Part shown: piece by piece, positions 7,409-12,994 of the stretch
How positions within the stretch are numbered: the first letter of the stretch is position 1
Layout of the letters: every line of letters begins with the position of its first letter
Assembly (NCBI GenBank): GCA_007134725.1
Contig: SLKF01000054.1
Location: 1 to 12,994, forward strand
Length of the DNA stretch: 12,994 nucleotides
Source: Clostridiales bacterium
GTDB lineage: Bacteria; Bacillota; Clostridia; Peptostreptococcales; T1SED10-28
Reading direction: 5' to 3'
Notes under the pieces: generated by a model
Database searches by the model: none
Seen by the model: only the letters and a program-made list of their open reading frames with translations
What the model was told of the DNA's origin: nothing
Position numbers and translations under genes: made by a program

Positions 7409-8242
7409 CTATCGCAATACTTTCTTCACTTTTAAATTCACTTCCGCGAAGGGCAAGTTTTCCAGGTCATCATAGGCTTCCACTAATATCGCTCTGACTT
7501 CTTCCCAGCGGTTTTCTCTATCGGATTTCTCCGCTAAGTCTACAAACACTTCGTTCTCTGTCCACTCATAGTCAATTTCGACTTCCCTGCCTTGATCCAA
7601 ATAGCTCCAATCACGATAAATCTTCGCCATTATCATCTCTCGAAGGGCCACTAAGTGTTTTTGTTCATAGATTAACATTTTTCCTTTTTCTTCAAAAAGT
7701 TGGGCTAAGAGACTTCGATTTGAATCACATTTATGATATAAGGTATTGTATAATTCCCAAGCTTCATCGTTTCTGCCGCTTTGGTATAGATAGCGGGCCT
7801 TTTTCTTAAAGGCGGGAAAGACCTCAAGTACTTCCTCGTCCTCATCATAGATTTTAATAGCTTTGTCAATCAATTTAATGGCTTTTCCCCAGTCTCCATC
7901 TTCAAAGGTTCTCGTAGCCTCTTGTAACAGTTTCTCGGCTTCTTTATCGTAAGTAATCATTGTATTATCTGCCATCTCATCGGTTCCCTGACTCAATTCT
8001 TCCGCTCTTATTTCAAGTCTATGCTGTCTTTTCCGCTTTCTCTGTTCCCGTTCTTCCGGGCTTAGTTTTGATAATTGATCCATGTCGCAGTAGGGACACC
8101 GATCCTCTTTCTTAAAAATAAAATGGTTCATCGCATAAAAAATCCACCCCACCAAGGTTAGGGCCAATAATAAAAACCATTTCCAGCTCCACTTCGATTT
8201 TACCGGTTCCACATGACGTTTGCATGAATTACAGTATTTCAT
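7409..8242 (-). CDS. membrane protein with split CxxC zinc-ribbon-like N-terminus and TPR-like repeats (277 aa)
   Basis: Function not recognised. The N-terminus has two Cys pairs, C4-x-x-C7 and C49-x-x-C52, on either side of one hydrophobic helix rich in Trp and Phe (about 18-43). This is the layout of LITAF-like domains, where a zinc knuckle is completed across a membrane-dipping hydrophobic segment. Next come a charged, probably coiled linker (55-90, rich in Glu, Arg and Lys) and helical pairs resembling TPR units (about 100-135, 140-172, 177-210) with typical G-x-W-x-x-A and A-W-E-L-Y patterns. The C-terminus is charged and helical. Likely a membrane-attached adaptor facing the cytosol (inference). 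The ATG has GAGGA about 8 bases upstream. It sits 81 bases after the DUF6933/pRiA4b gene and 57 before the MFS gene, same strand, so probably co-transcribed; a weak link to the transporter is possible but unproven. Confidence 0.75.
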   Translation of the reverse strand: MKYCNSCKRHVEPVKSKWSWKWFLLLALTLVGWIFYAMNHFIFKKEDRCPYCDMDQLSKLSPEEREQRKRKRQHRLEIRAEELSQGTDEMADNTMITYDKEAEKLLQEATRTFEDGDWGKAIKLIDKAIKIYDEDEEVLEVFPAFKKKARYLYQSGRNDEAWELYNTLYHKCDSNRSLLAQLFEEKGKMLIYEQKHLVALREMIMAKIYRDWSYLDQGREVEIDYEWTENEVFVDLAEKSDRENRWEEVRAILVEAYDDLENLPFAEVNLKVKKVLR

Positions 8243-8323
8243 TTAATCATTCCTCATTTCATTTTTTGTGTCTTAGAGTACTTCTCCAAAAAGTGTTGAA
8301 ATTCCTGCTAGATTTAACGAATC

Positions 8324-9430
8324 TTAAAAAATCCACCGAATTCTTCGATTGAGCTCTTCGGAATCCATGGGTTTTTGTTTTTGGCTCTTCGCCCAATCCT
8401 TCATCCTTTCATGATCCGGGTCTTTTGCATCCTTGATCGCCGCAAGGTATTCATTAAAGCCTGATTCACCGCCCACATCCTCCGGTGGTCGTTCCCCGGC
8501 GCCTCCCAAATATTCTCCTTCTAATTGATTAGACATCGTGATTTTCTCCAATTCGATGTTATGCACCCAATTATCTCCATAATCATAGGTGTATTGCACT
8601 TGATTATACTGTGTGAAAACATCTTGAAGGAAAGTCGTGTTTTCAATCTTAATTTCATGGGTTTCTTCATTGAAGTGAGAAAGGGTTTCCGGTTCGTTGT
8701 CCATCAGAATTTGGATGGGCTTTTCCTCGGTGTTTTGAATTTCAAAGAGATGGAGATGACTATCCTGCCAGTCAAAGGTGACTTGGATAATTTTATGGAG
8801 CTGCCGGAAGGTAAAGAGGGCCGGTACCGCCACCCTTCTATATATTGCATGCCCCTCCAGTTCAAGCTGAATCTTCAATTGATAAAGAGGCGTCTCAATG
8901 ACACTTTTTTTCTTATAAGGATCAAAGGCATGAAGGTTGGTGAGCAGTAATGCATAAGGATATCCACCATGCCCGGCGGGATAACGGCTTTCTAAACGGG
9001 AAAGACTCCGCTGAACAATCCGATCCTCCTCTAACGCTCGGTGGGACATTTGCAAACCTCTTGTGGTGCTATTGAATTTTGCCACCATGCTTCGATTTTT
9101 CGTTTTCCCATAAACAACACCCTTATCCACTTGCAAGTATTCATCAATTACTTCCGGTCTGACCCCTTCCATCTCCAGGGCGACGCGGATCCCCTCAAAA
9201 ATCAGCTCATCCATTTTTTTAAAATCCTTAGCCTTCATTCCGAAAAGAAGAACACCGTAACGAGTCTCATCGTTCATCAGAACCACCGACTGTTTTCCGT
9301 TGTAGCGAATCAGATTCCCATGCCAGGCCCTTAAGGAATTGGGATAATGTTGATAAACTTCTCCCTTAAAGAGATCCTCTTCCTTCGAATCAATCTTTTT
9401 TCTCAGCGCCTGCGTGCATTGAATATACAT
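8324..9430 (-). CDS. DUF6933 / plasmid pRiA4b ORF-3-like fusion protein (368 aa)
   Basis: Cytosolic two-domain protein of unknown biochemical function. Residues about 1-150 match my memory of the DUF6933 pattern: M-x-I-Q-C-T start, a W-H-G-N-L motif at 36-40, then V-V-L-M-N-D-E-T-R (49-57) and G-M-K-A-K-D-F (64-70). Residues about 183-365 form a pRiA4b ORF-3-like domain: Y-Q-L-K-I-Q-L near 183, the signature Y-D-Y-G-D-N-W-x-H (282-290), and G-G-A-G-E-R-P-P-E-D-V-G-G (309-321). That family was named from a plasmid ORF and an IS1096 passenger gene and is now common as chromosomal genes. The Cys residues usually flanking the PPED motif are absent here. Start: ATG with AGGGAGGT (9438-9445) 7 bases upstream. 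It is the first gene behind a near-consensus promoter. DUF6933 is called with less confidence than the C-terminal domain. Confidence 0.82.
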   Translation of the reverse strand: MYIQCTQALRKKIDSKEEDLFKGEVYQHYPNSLRAWHGNLIRYNGKQSVVLMNDETRYGVLLFGMKAKDFKKMDELIFEGIRVALEMEGVRPEVIDEYLQVDKGVVYGKTKNRSMVAKFNSTTRGLQMSHRALEEDRIVQRSLSRLESRYPAGHGGYPYALLLTNLHAFDPYKKKSVIETPLYQLKIQLELEGHAIYRRVAVPALFTFRQLHKIIQVTFDWQDSHLHLFEIQNTEEKPIQILMDNEPETLSHFNEETHEIKIENTTFLQDVFTQYNQVQYTYDYGDNWVHNIELEKITMSNQLEGEYLGGAGERPPEDVGGESGFNEYLAAIKDAKDPDHERMKDWAKSQKQKPMDSEELNRRIRWIF

Positions 9431-9474
9431 TTATTCTACCTCCCTTTAGCCAACTTCCTTTACGTCTTTTTTCC

Positions 9475-9503
9475 ATTATAGCCTACTCTTAGAAACTTAT
9501 CAA
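9475..9503 (-). promoter_or_regulatory. sigma-A promoter for the DUF6933/pRiA4b gene (and probably the two genes after it)
   Basis: Minus strand: -35 TTGATA (9498-9503, 5 of 6), spacer exactly 17 bases, -10 TATAAT (9475-9480, 6 of 6). The expected start near 9468 leaves a leader of about 38 bases carrying the AGGGAGGT ribosome site. This is the best promoter in the window. Confidence 0.85.
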
Positions 9504-9565
9504 AGCAAACTGGACGAGGCAATGCAAGACCAGATAAGGGGCCAGGGACAACTGAAAAGAAGCAT

Positions 9566-9618
9566 AAAAAAAGATAACCGCCTGAAGGATCGACTTATTC
9601 CGATGCCTTGAGGCGATT
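9566..9618 (-). terminator. rho-independent terminator of the NfeD-flotillin operon
   Basis: Begins 37 bases past the flotillin stop. On the minus strand AATCGCCT pairs with AGGCGGTT (9611-9618 with 9576-9583), then after one C/C mismatch AAGG pairs with CCTT, and ATCG with CGAT around an 8-base loop with a single bulged C. It is followed by ATCTTTTTTT, a proper U-tract. The stem of about 16 pairs plus the tail makes this a strong terminator. Its sequence is related to the hairpin at 131-172. Confidence 0.88.
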
Positions 9619-9622
9619 ATTT

Positions 9623-9662
9623 ACTTTTACTTGTCTTAACTTATTTTGACTTATCTTAACTT
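9623..9662 (-). repeat. four-unit decanucleotide array across the flotillin stop codon
   Basis: On the minus strand the sequence divides into four 10-base units: AAGTTAAGAT, AAGTCAAAAT, AAGTTAAGAC, AAGTAAAAGT. All begin AAGT and have AA at positions 6-7. The flotillin TAA stop lies inside the first unit. Between the stop and the terminator nothing else is present. Confidence 0.7.
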
Positions 9663-11065
9663 TCTTCCGTTTTTTCCATCTTTTGAACATCTTCAGGTTT
9701 TTCATCGGAAGTCTTCTTTCCTAAAAAAGATGGGATTTCCATTCCCGCGTTATTGAAAAGTTCACTCATTGGTGGAATAACACCGGTCATACCGGAAAGG
9801 AAATTAGAGGTACTGTTTTTCCCATTTTCACCCTTACCACTATCCCAAACTGTTACTTTATCAATCTTTAAGTTTTGAATGGCTTCGGTTTGCATTCTAA
9901 CCAGTTCCGGTAATTTTTCTGCGATCATTAAACTGATGGCTTTATCCGGATTTCCACCGGCGGATTCAATGATTTTTTTGAAACCTTCCGCTTGTGCTTC
10001 AAGGATTTCTCTATTACCTTTTGCTTCCGCTTGCAGTTTTGAGTAAATTGCATCGGCCTCACCTTGGGCCACTCTTCGGGTTTCTTCCGCCTTCGCTTCC
10101 GCATCTACTTCCATTTTTTGTTTGGCAATTTCCGCAGGCACCAGAATATCCGCTCTCTTGGTTGCTTCTTCTCGTAAAGCACGTTTTAACTCCGCAGTTT
10201 GTTCTGCTTCATAGGATTCTTCCAAGGATTTTGCAGCTTGTACTTTTTCTGCGGCAGAAGCTTTTCTTTCCGCTTTTGCAATCTCTTCTCTTTTCAGTGC
10301 ATCAGAATTCGCAATGACCGTCTGCGATCTGTTTTCTCCTTCAATTGCGGTAGCGTCTGCTTCTGCTACACTGATTCTTTGATCTTTTCTTGCATTCGCT
10401 TGACCAATAGAACCGTCTCGATCTCTTTCTGCTACGGTTTTCTTTGCATCATTGATGGCCTTTGAAGAGGCTTCTTTCCCAAGGGACTCAATATACCCTG
10501 ATTCATCATTAATATCGGTAACATTTACATTGATGAGTCGAAGCCCGATCTTTTGAAGCTCCGCTTCTACATTTTCTTGAACCTCAAGTAAAAAACGGTC
10601 CCGGTCTGTATTGATCTCTTCAATATTCATGGTTGCAAGGACTAATCGAAGTTGACCGAAGATGATATCTTTTGCCAAATCTTCGATGCCATCTCTCCCA
10701 AGACCCAACAATCTTACCGCTGCATTTTGCATAATGCCATCTTCTGTGGAAATACCGACGGTAAATACGGCAGGGGCATCTACTCGAATGTTTTGTTTAG
10801 ATAAGGCGTTTTTTAAGTTAATATCAATCTGGATCGGTGTTAAATCTAAATAATCATAGGCTTGAATGACCGGCAGAACAAAAGCGGCTCCTCCATGAAT
10901 GCATTTCATCGTTCGTTTTTCAGCGCTTGCACCGTCGCCTACCTTACCATATACGACTAATATCTGATTGGGTTTACTCTTCTTATACCGACTGATCAAT
11001 ATTGTTACGGTTGAAAACAAAATAAATACTACTACAATTGCTAAAATAAGGGTTTGTGTAATCAT
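9656..11065 (-). CDS. floT: flotillin-family membrane scaffold protein, FloT/YuaG-like (469 aa)
   Basis: Membrane-attached SPFH protein that in relatives oligomerises at the cytosolic face of functional membrane microdomains and affects membrane fluidity and complex assembly. There is one N-terminal hydrophobic helix (about 4-24), then Arg/Lys-rich residues. The SPFH domain spans about 32-210 with a conserved core (L-T-P-I-Q-I, 75-80; F-G-Q-L-R-L, 136-141). A long Ala/Glu/Lys-rich coiled coil with many E-A repeats runs from about 212 to 368. The C-terminal segment includes G-G-N-P-D-K-A (370-376), V-T-V-W-D-S-G (404-410) and a Gly/Pro-containing tail. The length is slightly shorter than B. 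subtilis YuaG. The ATG is preceded by GGAGG with 9-base spacing. It lies 19 bases after the NfeD gene, the same pairing as yuaF-yuaG, so the two are surely one operon. The usual third gene of that operon is not present. Confidence 0.95.
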   Translation of the reverse strand: MITQTLILAIVVVFILFSTVTILISRYKKSKPNQILVVYGKVGDGASAEKRTMKCIHGGAAFVLPVIQAYDYLDLTPIQIDINLKNALSKQNIRVDAPAVFTVGISTEDGIMQNAAVRLLGLGRDGIEDLAKDIIFGQLRLVLATMNIEEINTDRDRFLLEVQENVEAELQKIGLRLINVNVTDINDESGYIESLGKEASSKAINDAKKTVAERDRDGSIGQANARKDQRISVAEADATAIEGENRSQTVIANSDALKREEIAKAERKASAAEKVQAAKSLEESYEAEQTAELKRALREEATKRADILVPAEIAKQKMEVDAEAKAEETRRVAQGEADAIYSKLQAEAKGNREILEAQAEGFKKIIESAGGNPDKAISLMIAEKLPELVRMQTEAIQNLKIDKVTVWDSGKGENGKNSTSNFLSGMTGVIPPMSELFNNAGMEIPSFLGKKTSDEKPEDVQKMEKTEES

Positions 11066-11084
11066 TTGTCATTACCTCCGACTA

Positions 11085-11660
11085 TTATATTTTTTCCACT
11101 TTAACGGTACCATTGTCAATAATTTCTACTACCTTTACCATGGTTCCTCTTTCTAAATCCTCAGTTTCTTCAGTTATGGCCCGTAGTTCTCTTTCCGCTC
11201 CACTAAATCGGATGGTGATCTTTCCTTGACCTTTCAAATTTTTCGGTATCGGCAAATAAACTGTACCATTCTTATTTAACGCATTCGATGTTTTTGCAGT
11301 ATTGTCTACGGACAACTTATGAATACCGATAAAAAGCAGTCCTACCAAAAACATCATTATAGTCCCTGCAATGATGGAAATGAGCACACCAAGCAATCTA
11401 TGTATGTCCGTTTGTAGGGTTACCATCCCGGTCCAACCAAATACACTTAAAAAAGATAGTATTCCTCGAATACTAAGAAAACCGGAAACATCACCTGAAT
11501 CCGTTTCAAGTCCTGTATCAGTGTCTATATCTGCATCAAATCCAAAATCACCGATGCCGATCAGGGATAATAAAAATTGCAATACTAGAAAAATGGTTGC
11601 TGTAGACGCCACAAAAAAATAGATCGTGCTAAGGCCGATTGAGTCAATGAACTGTATCAT
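11085..11660 (-). CDS. NfeD-family membrane protein, YuaF-like (191 aa)
   Basis: Partner of flotillin. It has three predicted membrane helices (about 12-37, 63-83, 88-113) and a C-terminal OB-fold-like domain (about 128-191) with alternating strands (GTVYLPIP, KITIRFSG, MVKVVEI, GTVKVEKI). Between helices 1 and 2 is a very acidic loop (38-58) with repeated D-x-D. The truncated NfeD type without a protease domain is the one that travels with flotillins; in B. subtilis YuaF works with YuaG. The OB-like domain probably faces the cytosol and contacts flotillin (family inference). The ATG at 11658-11660 is supported by AAAGGAG with 9-base spacing. It is first in a two-gene operon and is transcribed away from the ECF sigma gene, 251 bases apart. 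Confidence 0.92.
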   Translation of the reverse strand: MIQFIDSIGLSTIYFFVASTATIFLVLQFLLSLIGIGDFGFDADIDTDTGLETDSGDVSGFLSIRGILSFLSVFGWTGMVTLQTDIHRLLGVLISIIAGTIMMFLVGLLFIGIHKLSVDNTAKTSNALNKNGTVYLPIPKNLKGQGKITIRFSGAERELRAITEETEDLERGTMVKVVEIIDNGTVKVEKI

Positions 11661-11911
11661 ATGCTTTTACTCCTTTCTCATGAATTGTCCCATCATTTAT
11701 AAGACCCAGTTACTACCCACTTATACAGATTCTATATGCAATACCATAAATCCTCTATTTTTGGAAATTTATTTTAAATATCTCAGACCGTCTCTAAACA
11801 CCATGTCTCTTGGAGCACAATGTGCTATTATAATGACAGTGCGAAGTTTTTTTCCTTACCACCGTAACCTTTTCGATTCTCATCCGTTTATAAAGTGAAA
11901 GGAGGTTTCCA
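11661..11911. promoter_or_regulatory. divergent intergenic control region between NfeD-flotillin and ECF sigma genes
   Basis: 251 bases of AT-rich DNA holding both start regions. Toward NfeD the best match is TTTAGA (11793-11798), 16 bases, TAAAAT (11771-11776) on the minus strand, leaving a leader of about 110 bases; this is weak. Toward the sigma gene there is a perfect TATAAT at 11829-11834 with a palindrome abutting it, and a doubtful ECF-like pair GTAACC (11864-11869) and CGTTTA (11885-11890). I could not settle which are used. Confidence 0.5.
11814..11834 (+). promoter_or_regulatory. 13-base palindrome joined to a TATAAT -10 box, sigma gene side
   Basis: AGCACA-A-TGTGCT (11814-11826) is a perfect inverted repeat with a one-base centre. 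Two bases later TATAAT (11829-11834) follows. A palindrome filling the -35 to -10 spacer is a typical operator position. There is no good -35 at 17 bases (TCTCTT), so the promoter might depend on an activator or on the overlapping extended -10 TGCTATTAT. The leader to the sigma ATG would be about 70 bases. Confidence 0.4.
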
Positions 11912-12418
11912 ATGAATGCCGATGCCATGGATCGCATATATAAAGAACATTACAATGAGCTTTATCTTTACGCCTTAAGTCTCTGTCAGAAGGAAGATAT
12001 GGCAAAGGATTTGGTAAGTGAAACCTTCTACAAAGCCTTTATCACCTCAAACCATCCCTCGGGAACTTTTAAGTACTGGCTCTTTCGGGTTTTAAAAAAT
12101 TTGTTTATCGATGCCAAACGAAAAAACCTGGAGGTTTATCAAGAGGATATGGACCGAAACTCCGATTCCGATAAGGGCCGGGAAAGCCCTTTGGCTAGCT
12201 TGTTTCTTAAAGAACGGAACCGAAGACTATATGCTTTACTATTGGATTTAGAGCCGGAACGATACCGGGAAGTGCTATACCTTTACTACTACGGGGAACT
12301 ATCCATAAAGGAGATTTCAAAAACCATACAACAATCCGAGACCCATACCAAAACCTTATTGCATCGGGCAAGGAAAAAACTTGGAAAAAATCTAAAGGAG
12401 GATTCCTATGAATTTTAA
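11912..12418 (+). CDS. ECF-type RNA polymerase sigma factor (168 aa)
   Basis: Small group 4 sigma-70 factor. The sigma-2 region spans about 7-73 with the core-binding and -10 reading helices (D-M-A-K-D-L-V-S-E-T-F-Y-K-A-F, 29-43; T-F-K-Y-W-L-F-R-V, 52-60; I-D-A-K-R-K, 66-71). A short acidic linker (75-100) follows, and sigma-4 spans about 105-160 with a helix-turn-helix (L-S-I-K-E-I-S-K-T-I, 130-139; T-H-T-K-T-L-L-H-R-A-R, 144-154). No sigma-3 domain, as expected for ECF factors. It directs polymerase to a dedicated promoter set and is probably held inactive by the membrane protein encoded next. The ATG at 11912 has AAAGGAGG (11898-11905) six bases away. The reading frame overlaps the following gene by 11 bases, implying coupled translation. 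The target genes are unknown; the divergent flotillin operon is a candidate. Confidence 0.93.
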   Translation: MNADAMDRIYKEHYNELYLYALSLCQKEDMAKDLVSETFYKAFITSNHPSGTFKYWLFRVLKNLFIDAKRKNLEVYQEDMDRNSDSDKGRESPLASLFLKERNRRLYALLLDLEPERYREVLYLYYYGELSIKEISKTIQQSETHTKTLLHRARKKLGKNLKEDSYEF

Positions 12419-12994
12419 AGAACTGCTACAACGTTACCGGAAAGGGACCGCCACCAAAGAAGAGGCGCAACTGGTAGAAAAGGAACTGGAGAAATACGAA
12501 TCCATCGAAGAATATTTCTCAGAGGACCTTTCCGATCGATTTTTACAGGATAAACTGCCAAGCAAGGATGAAAGTAAGGATGATAGAAAAGATGAAAATG
12601 TACCGAAAGAAAAGGACTTAAACATTCAAAAATTGGTGAATCGAAGGCTTAGAAAGGTAATTCTTACCTCGGTGGTCATCGTCGTACTCCTTTATGTAAG
12701 CGTATTTTACGGAGTATCCGCTATAGTAAACGAGATGTATTACGACCCTACTGCTGTTACAGAAGCTGAGGAGAGTGATCATCCCAGGACGGATTATCAT
12801 TTTGATATGACGGCTTACGTCAGTCTCAACATGCCGGGCCATGTCATTTCTTCCTTTACACCGGTTCTGCCAGAAGGATTTGGAAACTATGAACTTTACT
12901 ATCCTCTGCGAAATCTTTTTTCCCGTCAAAGCCAAAACCATACTATCAATGTCTCAAGAGGAGATCTGACCTATGCCGAAGGTGGAATTTTCAA
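12408..12994 (+). CDS. anti-sigma factor, single-pass membrane protein, cut by the window edge (195 codons seen)
   Basis: Starts inside the sigma gene's last codons (ATG 12408-12410, overlap 11 bases) with AAAGGAGG six bases upstream. The N-terminal part (1-45) is an acidic helical segment with the pattern F-K-E-L-L-x-R-Y-x-x-G-T-A-T-x-E-E and K-Y-E-S-I-E-E-Y seen in clostridial anti-sigma factors; it should bind the sigma factor in the cytosol. A Lys/Asp-rich linker (about 52-70), an Arg/Lys patch (79-83) and one membrane helix (about 84-106) follow. The rest, from about 108, is outside the membrane. The helix and following residues recall the 'sigma factor regulator N-terminal' family (B. 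subtilis YhdL-like proteins). No Cys/His zinc motif is visible, so it is not the ZAS type. The C-terminus is beyond the window. Confidence 0.85.
   Translation, partial: MNFKELLQRYRKGTATKEEAQLVEKELEKYESIEEYFSEDLSDRFLQDKLPSKDESKDDRKDENVPKEKDLNIQKLVNRRLRKVILTSVVIVVLLYVSVFYGVSAIVNEMYYDPTAVTEAEESDHPRTDYHFDMTAYVSLNMPGHVISSFTPVLPEGFGNYELYYPLRNLFSRQSQNHTINVSRGDLTYAEGGIF

Noticed and set aside
8283..8323. Short hairpin AGATT/AATCT between the pRiA4b-like gene and the 277-residue gene
   Set aside because: Only five pairs and no U-tract after it; too weak to call a terminator.
9620..9662. Possible translational readthrough of the flotillin stop into the repeat array
   Set aside because: The next in-frame stop follows after only four codons, and the terminator is close, so no meaningful extension exists.
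11864..11890. ECF-type promoter GTAACC, 15 bases, CGTTTA before the sigma gene (autoregulation)
   Set aside because: Spacing is one short of the usual 16, the match is partial, and the start would fall almost on the ribosome site. No matching pair was found on the NfeD side.
12434..12941. Minus-strand open frames opposite the anti-sigma gene
   Set aside because: They are shadows of the plus-strand anti-sigma frame, which stays open from 12408 to the window edge with a good ribosome site and a sensible membrane topology.

Overview
This window looks like part of the chromosome of a low-to-moderate GC Firmicute, most likely an anaerobic Clostridia member. The reasons are strong AGGAGG-type ribosome sites, sigma-A-like promoters, an NfeD/flotillin pair of the YuaF/YuaG type, an ECF sigma/anti-sigma pair of a Gram-positive type, and PAS-GGDEF-HD-GYP proteins typical of Clostridia. 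No rRNA, tRNA, CRISPR array, intact insertion sequence or phage gene was seen.

Layout, left to right. All genes up to about 11.66 kb read leftward (minus strand); the last two read rightward. (1) At 1-96 is the start of a HIT-family nucleotide-binding protein cut by the window edge. (2) At 188-3046 and 3220-5769 are two large tandem signalling proteins. Each joins a c-di-GMP synthase domain (GGDEF) to a c-di-GMP phosphodiesterase domain (HD-GYP), but their sensory front ends differ: PAS-GAF-GAF-PAS against four PAS domains. A hairpin terminator and separate promoter-like sites lie between them, so they are probably separate transcription units. (3) At 5770-6073 is a 304-base gap with hairpins, a candidate promoter and about 100 unexplained bases. 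(4) At 6074-9430 are three co-directional genes behind a near-consensus promoter at 9475-9503: a DUF6933/pRiA4b-ORF3-like protein, a membrane protein with a zinc-ribbon-like Cys arrangement and TPR-like helices, and a 12-helix MFS transporter. (5) At 9656-11660 is an NfeD-flotillin operon ending in a repeat array and a strong terminator. (6) From 11912 to the right edge, transcribed divergently, are an ECF sigma factor and an overlapping anti-sigma factor with one membrane helix, cut by the window edge.

The themes are signalling and membrane organisation. The two c-di-GMP proteins can in principle both make and destroy the messenger. The flotillin/NfeD operon is next to a cell-envelope-type sigma/anti-sigma switch; YuaF/YuaG of Bacillus subtilis is controlled by the ECF factor SigW, so a regulatory link is a reasonable but unproven inference. 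The most unusual items are: a roughly 50-base structured repeat found 3' of two unrelated genes with compensating stem changes; a ten-base periodic array across the flotillin stop codon; the LITAF-like topology of the 277-residue protein; the I-site difference between the two GGDEF domains; and nested alternative hairpins around the MFS stop codon. I did not find a convincing wholly new multi-gene system.
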